A stretch of 26,275 nt of DNA, from the NCBI GenBank assembly GCA_025924295.1, contig JAICEG010000011.1:1-26275 (forward strand). Direction: 5' to 3'. Shown here piece by piece: positions 15,334 to 22,368 of this stretch (positions are counted from its first letter, which is position 1; the number at the start of each line of letters is the position of its first letter). A program made the position numbers and the translations under genes. Under the pieces are notes generated by a model. It saw only the letters and a program-made list of their open reading frames with translations, was not told the origin of the DNA and searched no databases. Origin of the DNA: Vicinamibacteria bacterium (GTDB lineage: Bacteria; Acidobacteriota; Vicinamibacteria; Vicinamibacterales; UBA2999).

Positions 15334-16521
15334 ATGCGTTTCCGCGTGAATCTGGCGCTCGCCGCGGCCGGGATGCTCATCTTCCTGACGCTGTTCATCA
15401 CGTCCGGGAGGATCGTCGCGGGAGGGGGCCTCGGATGGGATGGCCGTGGTTACGCGAGCCTGATGACCGACGGCCTGGATCGAGGCTCGGACGCCACGCG
15501 CGTCCGACCGCTGCTGCCGCTTCTGACGCGCATCCCTTATTCGCTCGGCCTGGACGTGATTCAGAGCTTCCAGGTGATGAACGCGATCTACGCGTTCGTT
15601 CTGTATCTGTTCGTGGCGCTGATCCTCGACCACTACGGCGCGGACACACGGTTCAAGGCCGTTGTCATTGCCAATCTGGCGCTCTGTATAGCCACGTCGA
15701 CACTGTTCGCGTACTACCCGGTCCTCGTCGATCTGGGAGCGTTGGCGCTGGTGACGGCCGCCTTCTATTTCACAATCACCGATCGCCACGGACTGGCGGG
15801 AGCCGTATGCATTCTCGCCGTGGCCTCGCGTGAGTTCGCGGGTGCGGCGCTGCTGTGCGGGTTGCATCGCACGTTTCGACAGCGACACTGGCGTGCCGCG
15901 TTGTGGTACGTGCCGGCTGTGGTTGTTGCGATGATCCTGCAGCGAGCCACCTCCGCAGATGGGTTGCCCAGAAGCCTCGTCGATTACATGACCCGTTACA
16001 GTCTGCTCGTGTACTTCTGGCATTCTCCGGTGCTGTACGCAGCCACCATCGCATATTACGTTCTCACCGTGTTTGGCGGGATAAGCGTGCTTCTGGGACT
16101 ATACCCGCGTTGGTGCGGCAGGCGCCTGCGTGAACAGCCGGAGCAGGCGACGTTCCTTGTTGGGATCGTGGGTCTCACATTGATCGGCAGCGTCGACTTC
16201 TGGCGCTACATCATGTTCGCGCTGCCAGTCACCGTTGCCCTCATTGCGCAGTACTACCGCGATCACCTCCGGGCGACGCGGCTCGAGCGACCCGTCGCGG
16301 CCGCAATGCTCTTCGCCACGGTCGTGACCCAGAGGCCGTTCCAGCGCATGGAGCCCGCAATCTACTTTCGAGAGTGGTTTCCGCAGTACTACGTCTTCTA
16401 CGACGCGGCTTCGCCAGATTTCCTCATGCTGTGGGGCATGCGGCTGACGGCGTTGATGATGCTCGTCATCCTCTTCGCGTCGATCGTGCGAGGGCGAAGA
16501 GTTCAGGCGTCCGAGCCCTGA
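15334..16521 (+). CDS. Polytopic membrane protein, probable GT-C-type glycosyltransferase
   Basis: The 395-residue protein has about ten hydrophobic helices spread over its length. After the first helix comes a short periplasmic loop with GLGWDGRGYASLMTDGLDRG (Asp36) and RVRPLLPLLTRIPY. A loop with an acidic residue, tyrosine and RPL/P motif after helix 1 is the usual arrangement of GT-C glycosyltransferases, where the acidic residue is catalytic. No specific family was recognised with certainty, so the glycosyltransferase role is an inference. It is clearly homologous over its full length to the frameshifted gene at 9390-10620, and it is the intact copy. It stands alone between two leftward ADOP permeases; its start is supported by homology and the hydrophobic N-terminus. 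Confidence 0.78.
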   Translation: MRFRVNLALAAAGMLIFLTLFITSGRIVAGGGLGWDGRGYASLMTDGLDRGSDATRVRPLLPLLTRIPYSLGLDVIQSFQVMNAIYAFVLYLFVALILDHYGADTRFKAVVIANLALCIATSTLFAYYPVLVDLGALALVTAAFYFTITDRHGLAGAVCILAVASREFAGAALLCGLHRTFRQRHWRAALWYVPAVVVAMILQRATSADGLPRSLVDYMTRYSLLVYFWHSPVLYAATIAYYVLTVFGGISVLLGLYPRWCGRRLREQPEQATFLVGIVGLTLIGSVDFWRYIMFALPVTVALIAQYYRDHLRATRLERPVAAAMLFATVVTQRPFQRMEPAIYFREWFPQYYVFYDAASPDFLMLWGMRLTALMMLVILFASIVRGRRVQASEP

Positions 16522-16538
16522 CCCATACGGCGGGGTCA
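16519..16538. terminator. Inverted repeat spanning two convergent stop codons
   Basis: TGACCC (16519-16524) and GGGTCA (16533-16538) form a 6-bp stem with an 8-base loop. They contain the stop codons of the GT-C-like gene and the second ADOP permease. Three of the six pairs are given by the two TGA codons, so the evidence is modest. Confidence 0.3.
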
Positions 16539-18944
16539 CTCGTCCCGGAGCGCAACCAGCGGATCGATGCGCGCCGCTCTTCTGGCCGTGACGTAAGAGC
16601 TCAACACCGCAATCGCGGCCACGGCGCTTCCCGCTGCCGCCACGCTCATGGGATCGTGCGGCGCCACTTCGAACAACAGCGCATCGAGGAATCGACCGAG
16701 CAGCAAGGCCGCCGCAAGCCCGGCGACGACACCAGCGGCAACGACCGGAACACTCTCGGACATGATCGTGCCGATCACCTGGCGAGACGTGGCGCCGAGC
16801 GCGAGCCGGACACCGATCTCGCGAGTCCGCAATCGAACCTGCCACGCGATCAGCGTTCCGAGACCGAGCGCAGCCAGCGCGGACGCTGTGATCGCAAATC
16901 CGTTGAACGTCAGCGCAACCAGCCGCGGATTCGCGATCTCGGATTCGACCGCGTCACTGAGCACCACGACATCGTCTATCGCCAGTGCGGAGTCGAGATC
17001 ACGAACCTCGGCTCGCACCGAGGCCACGACCGATTCCGGAGGACCGCTGGTACGAACAACGAACTGGTGCACCGGATAGGGGCACTGTGCCGAACTGATG
17101 TAGAGGTCGAGACGGCTGCCGCGAATCTCCCGGTACTTCGCATCGCCGACGATCCCGACCACGGTGAACCACTGCCGATCGTACGGAGATCCGGGCAACG
17201 GGAATCGCAGCCGCCGCCCGATCGCCTGACCGTCAGGCCAGAAACGCCTCACGAAACTCTGGCTCACAACGGCAACGGCGGCTCTTCCCTCACGGTCGCC
17301 ATCGCCGATGTCGCGTCCCTCGAGCAGCGGAATCCCCATCGTGTCGAAGTAGCCAGGCGAGACCGCTTCGAGATTGGTCAGCGGGTTCTGCGCTGCGTCG
17401 GTTGGCGCCTGCCCCTCGATCGTGACGGGCCAATCCATCCCCGCCACTCCCCACAACGGCCGGAGCAGCACCGATGCGGCACGCTCCACGCCTGGCAAAG
17501 TCGAAATCCTCGGCAGGAAACGGTCAGCGAACTCCTGGCTGGCGCGCGCATCCGGATATCGGCTCGTCGGCTGCGGCACGTCGAAGGCGAGAATTCGCTC
17601 CGCGTTGAACCCGACGTCGACCGCACGCAGGTTGAGGAATGTTCGCGTCACGAGCGTCGCCGCAACCAGGAGAAGGACGGCCAACGCGATCTCAGTACCC
17701 GCGAGGGCCCGGCGCGTTCGACTGCCGTCACCCGCCAGTGAACGGCCGCCCTGCTGAAGCAGCGCGAGGACGTCGCGCGACAGAGATTGGAGCACCGGCG
17801 CAAGCACGCAGAGCGCAATCGACACGCCTGTCACGGTAACGGCGAAGGCGAGGACGATCCAGTCAACACTGACGTTCTCGATGCCAGGGACATCGCCCGG
17901 GGCCGCACTGCGCACGGCACGGACCAGGCCAAGGGCCAGCATCACACCAAGCAGGCTGCTGACCGCGAGCAGCACCGTCGATTCCGCGAGTGCCTCGGCG
18001 ACGACATGCCGACGGGTCGCACCCAGTGCCAGTCGAACGGCAAGGTCGTGCGCGCGTGCGGCGCTTCGCACCAGCAGAAGACCACCGACATTGGCGCACG
18101 CAACCGCCAGCAGCACGAGCACGGCTGCAAGCAGTGCCCACAATGCCGGGCGCGTGTCGCCGAGCAACTCGCGCTGGAGTGATTCGACGGAGAGCCCCTC
18201 GGGCCCACGTGATGAGTGGTAGCGCTTCCAGAGATCGGCAAGCGGGATTGCAAGATCGGCGCGCGCCGCGTCTGGCGTGACGCCCGCCTTCATCCGTCCG
18301 ATGATCTCCAGCCAGCCTGCGCCGCGGTTGTCGACGTACTCAGGAACACCGTGTGCGATCGACACCCACATCTGCGCCACGGGTGGATACGCAAAGCCGC
18401 GAGGCGCAACACCGGTCACGATGAACGGGCGGCCGTCGAGAGTGAGTGACTGCCCGACGATGGCCGGATCCGAACCAAAACGCTGGCTCCACAGTGCGTG
18501 GCTGATGGTGACCGACGGCTGCGAGTTGGGAATGTCGTCCGCCGCCGTGAGCGTGCGCCCGAGCGCGGGCGGGACTCCGAGCACCTCGAAGAAATTGCCC
18601 GAGACGACCCACATCGGGATCTGCGCCGGATCTCCTCGCCCCGTGAGCGTCATTCCCGATGGCGCATTCGCCATCGCCGCCACGCCATCGAGGCTGCTGG
18701 TGGCGCGCGCGAGGTCGATCGTGTCCGGCCACGAGAACCCGCGCTTGACGGTGTCTCGACTGGGATTGACGCCCCAGATCGCAACGAGGCGATCGGCATG
18801 TTGAAACGGGAGCGGCCGCAGGACGACGCCGTTGACGATCGCGAACACAGCTGTCGCCGTTCCGAGCGCGGCGGCGAGGCACGCGACGGCGCACGCGAAC
18901 ATCCCTGGGCTACGGGTCAGGTTGCGGAGAGCGATGCGGAGCAC
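16536..18944 (-). CDS. ADOP-type MacB/FtsX permease
   Basis: The 802-residue protein is a paralogue in architecture of the permease at 12718-15141. The N-terminal helix carries AALGTATAVFAIVNGVVLRPLPF. A MacB-like periplasmic domain follows (about 50-250), with LGVPPALGRTLTAADD and SHALWSQRFGSDPAIVGQSLTLDG. A central FtsX unit has HDLAVRLALGATRRHV. A second periplasmic domain includes VSPGYFDTMGIPLLEGRDI. The C-terminal FtsX unit has REIGVRLALGATSRQV and the terminal ARRAARIDPLVALRDE. No ATPase gene is adjacent. The start codon is GTG with no strong ribosome-binding site, so the exact start is less certain. The 75 bases upstream separate it from the membrane protein at 19020 and hold nothing clear beyond a short GGCCC/GGGCC repeat. 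Confidence 0.9.
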   Translation of the reverse strand: MLRIALRNLTRSPGMFACAVACLAAALGTATAVFAIVNGVVLRPLPFQHADRLVAIWGVNPSRDTVKRGFSWPDTIDLARATSSLDGVAAMANAPSGMTLTGRGDPAQIPMWVVSGNFFEVLGVPPALGRTLTAADDIPNSQPSVTISHALWSQRFGSDPAIVGQSLTLDGRPFIVTGVAPRGFAYPPVAQMWVSIAHGVPEYVDNRGAGWLEIIGRMKAGVTPDAARADLAIPLADLWKRYHSSRGPEGLSVESLQRELLGDTRPALWALLAAVLVLLAVACANVGGLLLVRSAARAHDLAVRLALGATRRHVVAEALAESTVLLAVSSLLGVMLALGLVRAVRSAAPGDVPGIENVSVDWIVLAFAVTVTGVSIALCVLAPVLQSLSRDVLALLQQGGRSLAGDGSRTRRALAGTEIALAVLLLVAATLVTRTFLNLRAVDVGFNAERILAFDVPQPTSRYPDARASQEFADRFLPRISTLPGVERAASVLLRPLWGVAGMDWPVTIEGQAPTDAAQNPLTNLEAVSPGYFDTMGIPLLEGRDIGDGDREGRAAVAVVSQSFVRRFWPDGQAIGRRLRFPLPGSPYDRQWFTVVGIVGDAKYREIRGSRLDLYISSAQCPYPVHQFVVRTSGPPESVVASVRAEVRDLDSALAIDDVVVLSDAVESEIANPRLVALTFNGFAITASALAALGLGTLIAWQVRLRTREIGVRLALGATSRQVIGTIMSESVPVVAAGVVAGLAAALLLGRFLDALLFEVAPHDPMSVAAAGSAVAAIAVLSSYVTARRAARIDPLVALRDE

Positions 18945-19019
18945 GTCGATCGATTTTCTCTCACGACGTGGTATTACTCGTCCCGGGTTTCGGCCCTCAG
19001 GTCACGGGCCACGCCGTGC

Positions 19020-19601
19020 TCAGCCCAGCCAGAGGTCGCTGAAGCAGTTGAGACAGCCCTGCGAGAAATCGAAGTCGAGATCCATCTCTTTCGGCACCGT
19101 GAAGTCGTAGCCCTTGGTGAAGCCGATCCACCGCCCGCAGACGATCACCCACGTCCAGATCAGGATCGATGTCGCGCCCGCGATGCGCGCACCCATCGGC
19201 GTCTGTGCGTTCGAGTCCCAACTCGCCACTCGTCGAAGCGTCGTGAACTCGAACACCGCCATGTTGATACCTGCGCCAACCAGGCCGAGCATCTTCAACG
19301 CGAACGCGGTATTGGCCACGTAGGTACGCGCGTTGGGCATGAAGAGCAGCGCACCGGTCACGACCGCGAGCGCGAAGCCGGCCCAGGTCCAGCGCAGCGT
19401 TTCGCCGAAGACGCGGCTGAACGGCCGGGTCATGTCGCGGTACCCCAGCAACCGGAGGTCGACGATGAAGATCGTGCCGAAGACGGTGGCGACCGCCATG
19501 ACGTGAATGGCTTCGATGATCGGCAGCGCCTTGAGCGAGGCGCGCATCCATTCACTGATGCCGGACTGCTGCAATGCGTCGGCGAACGCGGTGAGATCCA
19601 C
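19020..19601 (-). CDS. Four-helix membrane protein (DUF6644-like), paralogue A
   Basis: The 193-residue protein has four predicted transmembrane segments (about 26-48, 70-90, 97-118 and 142-160). It resembles the uncharacterised DUF6644-type family. Landmarks shared with its neighbour at 19624-20145 are an in-membrane histidine (EAIHVMA, His33), DLRLLGY, FALKMLGLVGAGI and W..V..GR.I. Unlike the neighbour, it ends in an acidic tail and a C-terminal CLNC motif (Cys183, Cys186). The GTG start is chosen because GGAGGAG lies eight bases upstream. The longer open frame to 19814 runs over the neighbouring gene. It is the last gene of a four-gene cluster with a DUF6152 protein and a 467-residue secreted protein. 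The function is unknown; a membrane partner for the secreted proteins is plausible. Confidence 0.78.
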   Translation of the reverse strand: MDLTAFADALQQSGISEWMRASLKALPIIEAIHVMAVATVFGTIFIVDLRLLGYRDMTRPFSRVFGETLRWTWAGFALAVVTGALLFMPNARTYVANTAFALKMLGLVGAGINMAVFEFTTLRRVASWDSNAQTPMGARIAGATSILIWTWVIVCGRWIGFTKGYDFTVPKEMDLDFDFSQGCLNCFSDLWLG

Positions 19602-19609
19602 TATCTGTT

Positions 19610-19616
19610 CTCCTCC
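19610..19616 (-). promoter_or_regulatory. Shine-Dalgarno GGAGGAG supporting a GTG start
   Basis: The minus-strand GGAGGAG sits eight bases before the GTG at 19601 and fixes the start of paralogue A, in the short gap after paralogue B. Confidence 0.7.
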
Positions 19617-19623
19617 GCGTGGC

Positions 19624-20145
19624 TCATGCGCGCGGGGACAGCGAGAGCGCGCCCCAGACCTCGACGTCGTACGCGATGGCCCGGCCCAGGAAGATGATCG
19701 TGAGCCAGAGCAGGACGGTGGCCATGGCTGCCGACTTTGCCACCGGGGAAAACGTTGGTTCCGCGCCGTCGGCGAGCACGGCCGGTGCGAGCGAGCGCTT
19801 GAACACAACGGCACTCGTGATGCCGATCGCCAGCAGCCCCATCTTGAGCCAGAACGACAGGCTCATGAGCTCTCGAATCGGTTCCCCGAGGACCAGCGTG
19901 ATCCCGGTCACGGCCAGGATGATCAGGCCACGGCTGATCCAGGTCGAGAACCGCTCCATCACGACGCCGAACGCCTCGTCCATCCGTATCCATCCCACGA
20001 CGCGCAGGGACACCATCAGGAGGGACACGAACACGATGGCGATGGTGAGGATGTGAATGGACTGGACGAGCGGGATGATCCATTCAATGGACTTGATCGT
20101 GACGCTGAGCGGCGTCATCTCCAGCCATTGGGCGAATTCAAGCAT
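19624..20145 (-). CDS. Four-helix membrane protein (DUF6644-like), paralogue B
   Basis: The 173-residue protein has four hydrophobic segments (about 23-48, 70-88, 96-115 and 142-158). It aligns along its length with paralogue A: QSIHILTIAIVF (His31), SLRVVGW, FWLKMGLLAIGI and LLW..IIFLGRAI. It lacks the CxxC tail. No enzyme motif is visible. It lies 22 bases before paralogue A and 119 bases after the DUF6152 gene. That gap contains a 7-bp-period repeat, and the ribosome-binding site is weak. The tandem pair may form a heterodimer in the inner membrane; this is inferred only from duplication and adjacency. Confidence 0.78.
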   Translation of the reverse strand: MLEFAQWLEMTPLSVTIKSIEWIIPLVQSIHILTIAIVFVSLLMVSLRVVGWIRMDEAFGVVMERFSTWISRGLIILAVTGITLVLGEPIRELMSLSFWLKMGLLAIGITSAVVFKRSLAPAVLADGAEPTFSPVAKSAAMATVLLWLTIIFLGRAIAYDVEVWGALSLSPRA

Positions 20146-20168
20146 GTAGGAAAAACCTGAAGTTCACG

Positions 20169-20245
20169 CTTCTCGGTTCTCGCTTCTCAGTTCGTGTTCG
20201 CTTCTGAACCTGAACAAGAACCGGGAACCGAGAACGAAGAAGAGT
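20169..20245. repeat. 7-bp-period repeat with imperfect inverted arms
   Basis: The left half reads CTTCTCG, GTTCTCG, CTTCTCA, GTTCGTG. The right half reads GAACCGG, GAACCGA, GAACGAA, GAAGAGT. The two halves are partly complementary (GTTCTCGGTT-type against AACCGAGAAC), so the transcript can fold into an imperfect stem. It fills most of the 119-base gap (20146-20264) between the DUF6152 gene and paralogue B. No promoter is evident there. Confidence 0.8.
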
Positions 20246-20264
20246 GAACAACGCGTTCTTTGTT

Positions 20265-20744
20265 CTACGTCGTCGGCGTGGGCAGCTTGCCGGTTCCGAA
20301 TGCGACACTCCCCTCGACCGAGTCGCAATGCTTACCGGGAGGCGGCGGCGTATTCGCCGGGCACTTGAACATCGCCGTGCCGCCACGATCACCGGCAGGT
20401 TCGCCGCTGCGCAGCGGATGCAGGGCGACACTGATGATGGTCTTGGGCGGGAACGCATTGACGGAGATGCCCTCACGAGCCGACTGCGCCGACCCGGCCA
20501 TCTCCACGGCCCAGATGATCGGCTGCCCCTTGTCGTCGCGGATCACGTTCTTGCGCTCTTCGTTCATCACGGCAAAGAAGATTTGCAGATGATTCACGTC
20601 CGGGTTCACCCGCACGACGACGCCGGTGAACACCCGGGTCTTCGACGAGTCGAAGATCGAGAAGGAATGATGGGCCTGGGCTGGCAGCACGAACGATGCG
20701 GCCATGAGGCCAGCGACGAAGACGCCAGTGGCGATACGAATCAT
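20265..20744 (-). CDS. DUF6152-type small secreted protein with N-terminal His-His
   Basis: The 159-residue protein has a signal peptide (1-24, ending PAQA) followed directly by HHSFSIFD, the hallmark of the DUF6152 family. The body is beta-rich: VFTGVVVRVNPDVNHLQIFFAV, then PIIWAVEMAGSAQSAREGI and FPPKTIISVALHPLRSGEPAG. The C-terminus has two cysteines (FKCP and KHCD). If signal peptidase cleaves after AQA, the mature protein begins with His25, a possible metal-binding N-terminus; this is inference. The start is set by the signal peptide; the longer open frame to 20906 is a shadow of the upstream gene. It follows the 467-residue protein by seven bases, so they are cotranscribed. The family's function is not established. 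Confidence 0.82.
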   Translation of the reverse strand: MIRIATGVFVAGLMAASFVLPAQAHHSFSIFDSSKTRVFTGVVVRVNPDVNHLQIFFAVMNEERKNVIRDDKGQPIIWAVEMAGSAQSAREGISVNAFPPKTIISVALHPLRSGEPAGDRGGTAMFKCPANTPPPPGKHCDSVEGSVAFGTGKLPTPTT

Positions 20745-20751
20745 GGCTCCC

Positions 20752-22155
20752 CTACTTGGTTTTGCTGAAGTCGAAAAGGTCTTCATTGACCGGCTTCTCC
20801 ATGTTCTGTTCGTGACGCTCCCAGAGCTTGGCCCACGGACGGCCGAACATATCCAGGACCTCGTACTGGAAGGTGGCGCCCGGCGACAGCGGCGTGGCCT
20901 TGCCATTGACCGGGAAGATCGTCTGCACGCACTCGATGTAGGTGTAGGGATCGCCAGTCTCGGGACCGCTCGCCTTGTTCAGGTTGCGAACGATCCGGAT
21001 CGGCTCGACGAGCGCGTCAGGATCGTAGAACACCGCTTCGTGAACGAGACCGAGGAACTTCCCGCCGGCGTCGCGATTCGGCGTGTAGATCTCGATCGTC
21101 TGCATCTTGCTCGAGTGCTCGAACGCGGCGTGCGTCTTCCATCCCTGGATGTTGGACGTCCAGGTGATCAGGGCGTCGCCGTCCCAGAACCCGATCGTCT
21201 CGCCGTACCACCGGGGCACGTCGGCGCCGAGCCGCGGCACGGCCCCTTCCGTGTTGAACTGACGTCCGACATAGATATTGGTCACGAAGTTCCGCGCGAT
21301 GCCCGTCATGATCTGGACGAGCTGCGGCGTCACGATGATCTGATGTTCTCCGACCGCCGCTTGATGCCAGCGGCGCAGGAACCCCTCGGGCCAGCAGTAC
21401 TGCGACGGCCAGTGCGCAACGTTGGTGTTGCCCTGATGGTAGTGCTCCTGGACGGTGCGCGCCTGGTACTCGGGCGTCAGCAGTGACAGCACCGTGGAGA
21501 TCTGAACCTTGTTCATGTAGAACCAGGTGTCGTTCCCTGGGGTCTGCGACGGGCGCTGGTAGCGGCCTGTCCATTCGTCGCCCGGCACGGTGGCGTAGGT
21601 GTGCTGCGTTGGCCCGCCTCGCGCCTTCGCTTCGGCCATGAGCGCTTCGTAGTGCGCCTGCGCCGTCTTGAAGCTATACGGGCTCACGAGCGCCGAGCGC
21701 GGCATATCGCGGTCACAGTGTCCCCACGCCGCCGTCGCCGGCCCGTTGGGCCCGATGATCTCGGTGCCGTTGCCGCCCCACTGCGCTTCGAGCGCGCCGC
21801 CGCTGTTGCAGCGGAAGTAACGCTTGTCGCTCCAGAGGTCGCGATCCTTGTAGTAATCCTTCGACGTGAAGATGTCGACCTTGAGCGGCTCGATCCCGGG
21901 CGGCGTCGCGCCGCCGCGCGCCGAGCCGTTGAAGACGACCTCGCCACCGCCCCGGCCGCCACGCCCGCGGCCACCGAGCAGGTTCGGTCCGATCGGCTGA
22001 AAGTCGCGCGAATACGTCACGGGCGCGCCACGGCCGGCGCTCTTCACGGCGGCTCCGGCTGACTGGTTCTGCCCGGCCGGGTTCTGCGTGGTGACCGTCG
22101 ATCCCACGAGTGCGACAGTCACGATGAAGGCCGCTATCCACGCGCCTCTCTTCAT
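20752..22155 (-). CDS. 467-residue secreted protein of unknown function
   Basis: The protein has a signal peptide (MKRGAWIAAFIV.., cleaved near residue 22) and a low-complexity Gly/Arg stretch (about 61-71). A long mature domain follows, with several cysteines (FRCNSG, GHCDRD, QYCWPEG, IECVQ) and many aromatic residues. The C-terminal half has PRWYGETIGFWDGDALITWTSN, KMQTIEIYTPNRD and VHEAVFYDPDALVEPIRIVR. This GesiGfWdGd.L pattern is frequent in secreted acidobacterial proteins with no assigned function. No catalytic motif was recognised. A good GGAGGA lies before the ATG. It is the first gene of the cluster with DUF6152 and the two four-helix membrane proteins, and is separated from the DUF1552 gene upstream by a hairpin terminator. 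Confidence 0.75.
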   Translation of the reverse strand: MKRGAWIAAFIVTVALVGSTVTTQNPAGQNQSAGAAVKSAGRGAPVTYSRDFQPIGPNLLGGRGRGGRGGGEVVFNGSARGGATPPGIEPLKVDIFTSKDYYKDRDLWSDKRYFRCNSGGALEAQWGGNGTEIIGPNGPATAAWGHCDRDMPRSALVSPYSFKTAQAHYEALMAEAKARGGPTQHTYATVPGDEWTGRYQRPSQTPGNDTWFYMNKVQISTVLSLLTPEYQARTVQEHYHQGNTNVAHWPSQYCWPEGFLRRWHQAAVGEHQIIVTPQLVQIMTGIARNFVTNIYVGRQFNTEGAVPRLGADVPRWYGETIGFWDGDALITWTSNIQGWKTHAAFEHSSKMQTIEIYTPNRDAGGKFLGLVHEAVFYDPDALVEPIRIVRNLNKASGPETGDPYTYIECVQTIFPVNGKATPLSPGATFQYEVLDMFGRPWAKLWERHEQNMEKPVNEDLFDFSKTK

Positions 22156-22200
22156 GGATTCCTCCTGCCTGTGCTACGAGGCACCTGCGTGATAGTGAAA

Positions 22201-22231
22201 TTTATCAGTTTCCACGCCCTTTGAATCTGAA
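22201..22231 (-). promoter_or_regulatory. Weak candidate promoter for the 467-aa protein cluster
   Basis: On the minus strand TTCAGA (22231-22226) and GATAAA (22206-22201) are separated by 19 bases and point towards the gene starting at 22155. The local AT content is higher than in the surroundings. The match to a sigma-70 promoter is poor. Apart from this, the terminator and the ribosome-binding site, the 213-base gap shows only a 5-bp stem (TTCGC-ATA-GCGAA, 22268-22280). Confidence 0.25.
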
Positions 22232-22311
22232 GAGTTGGTGAACGGTGTCGTCAGAATCGAAGCTTCCTTCGCATAGCGAAAGCGCGGACGGGACTGATGG
22301 TGTGAGAAAAC

Positions 22312-22342
22312 GCGCAACGGCCCGGGGAAAAACACCCGGGCC
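22312..22342 (-). terminator. Hairpin terminator after the DUF1552 gene
   Basis: A perfect 8-bp stem GGCCCGGG (22319-22326) / CCCGGGCC (22335-22342) with an 8-base loop lies 27 bases past the DUF1552 stop. On the minus strand it is followed by a short T-containing stretch (GTTGCGCGTTTTC). This is a reasonable intrinsic terminator, separating the DUF1592/DUF1552 operon from the next cluster. Confidence 0.65.
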
Positions 22343-22368
22343 CTGCGTCGACTTTGACTGTTCTGCGA

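Noticed and set aside
12718..18944. A complete ABC exporter around the ADOP permeases
   Set aside because: No Walker A or ABC signature protein is encoded anywhere in the window, so only orphan permeases can be claimed.
20169..20245. Possible CRISPR-like or attachment-site repeat
   Set aside because: There are no spacers, no repeats of 23-50 bases, no cas or integrase genes, and the period is 7 bp.
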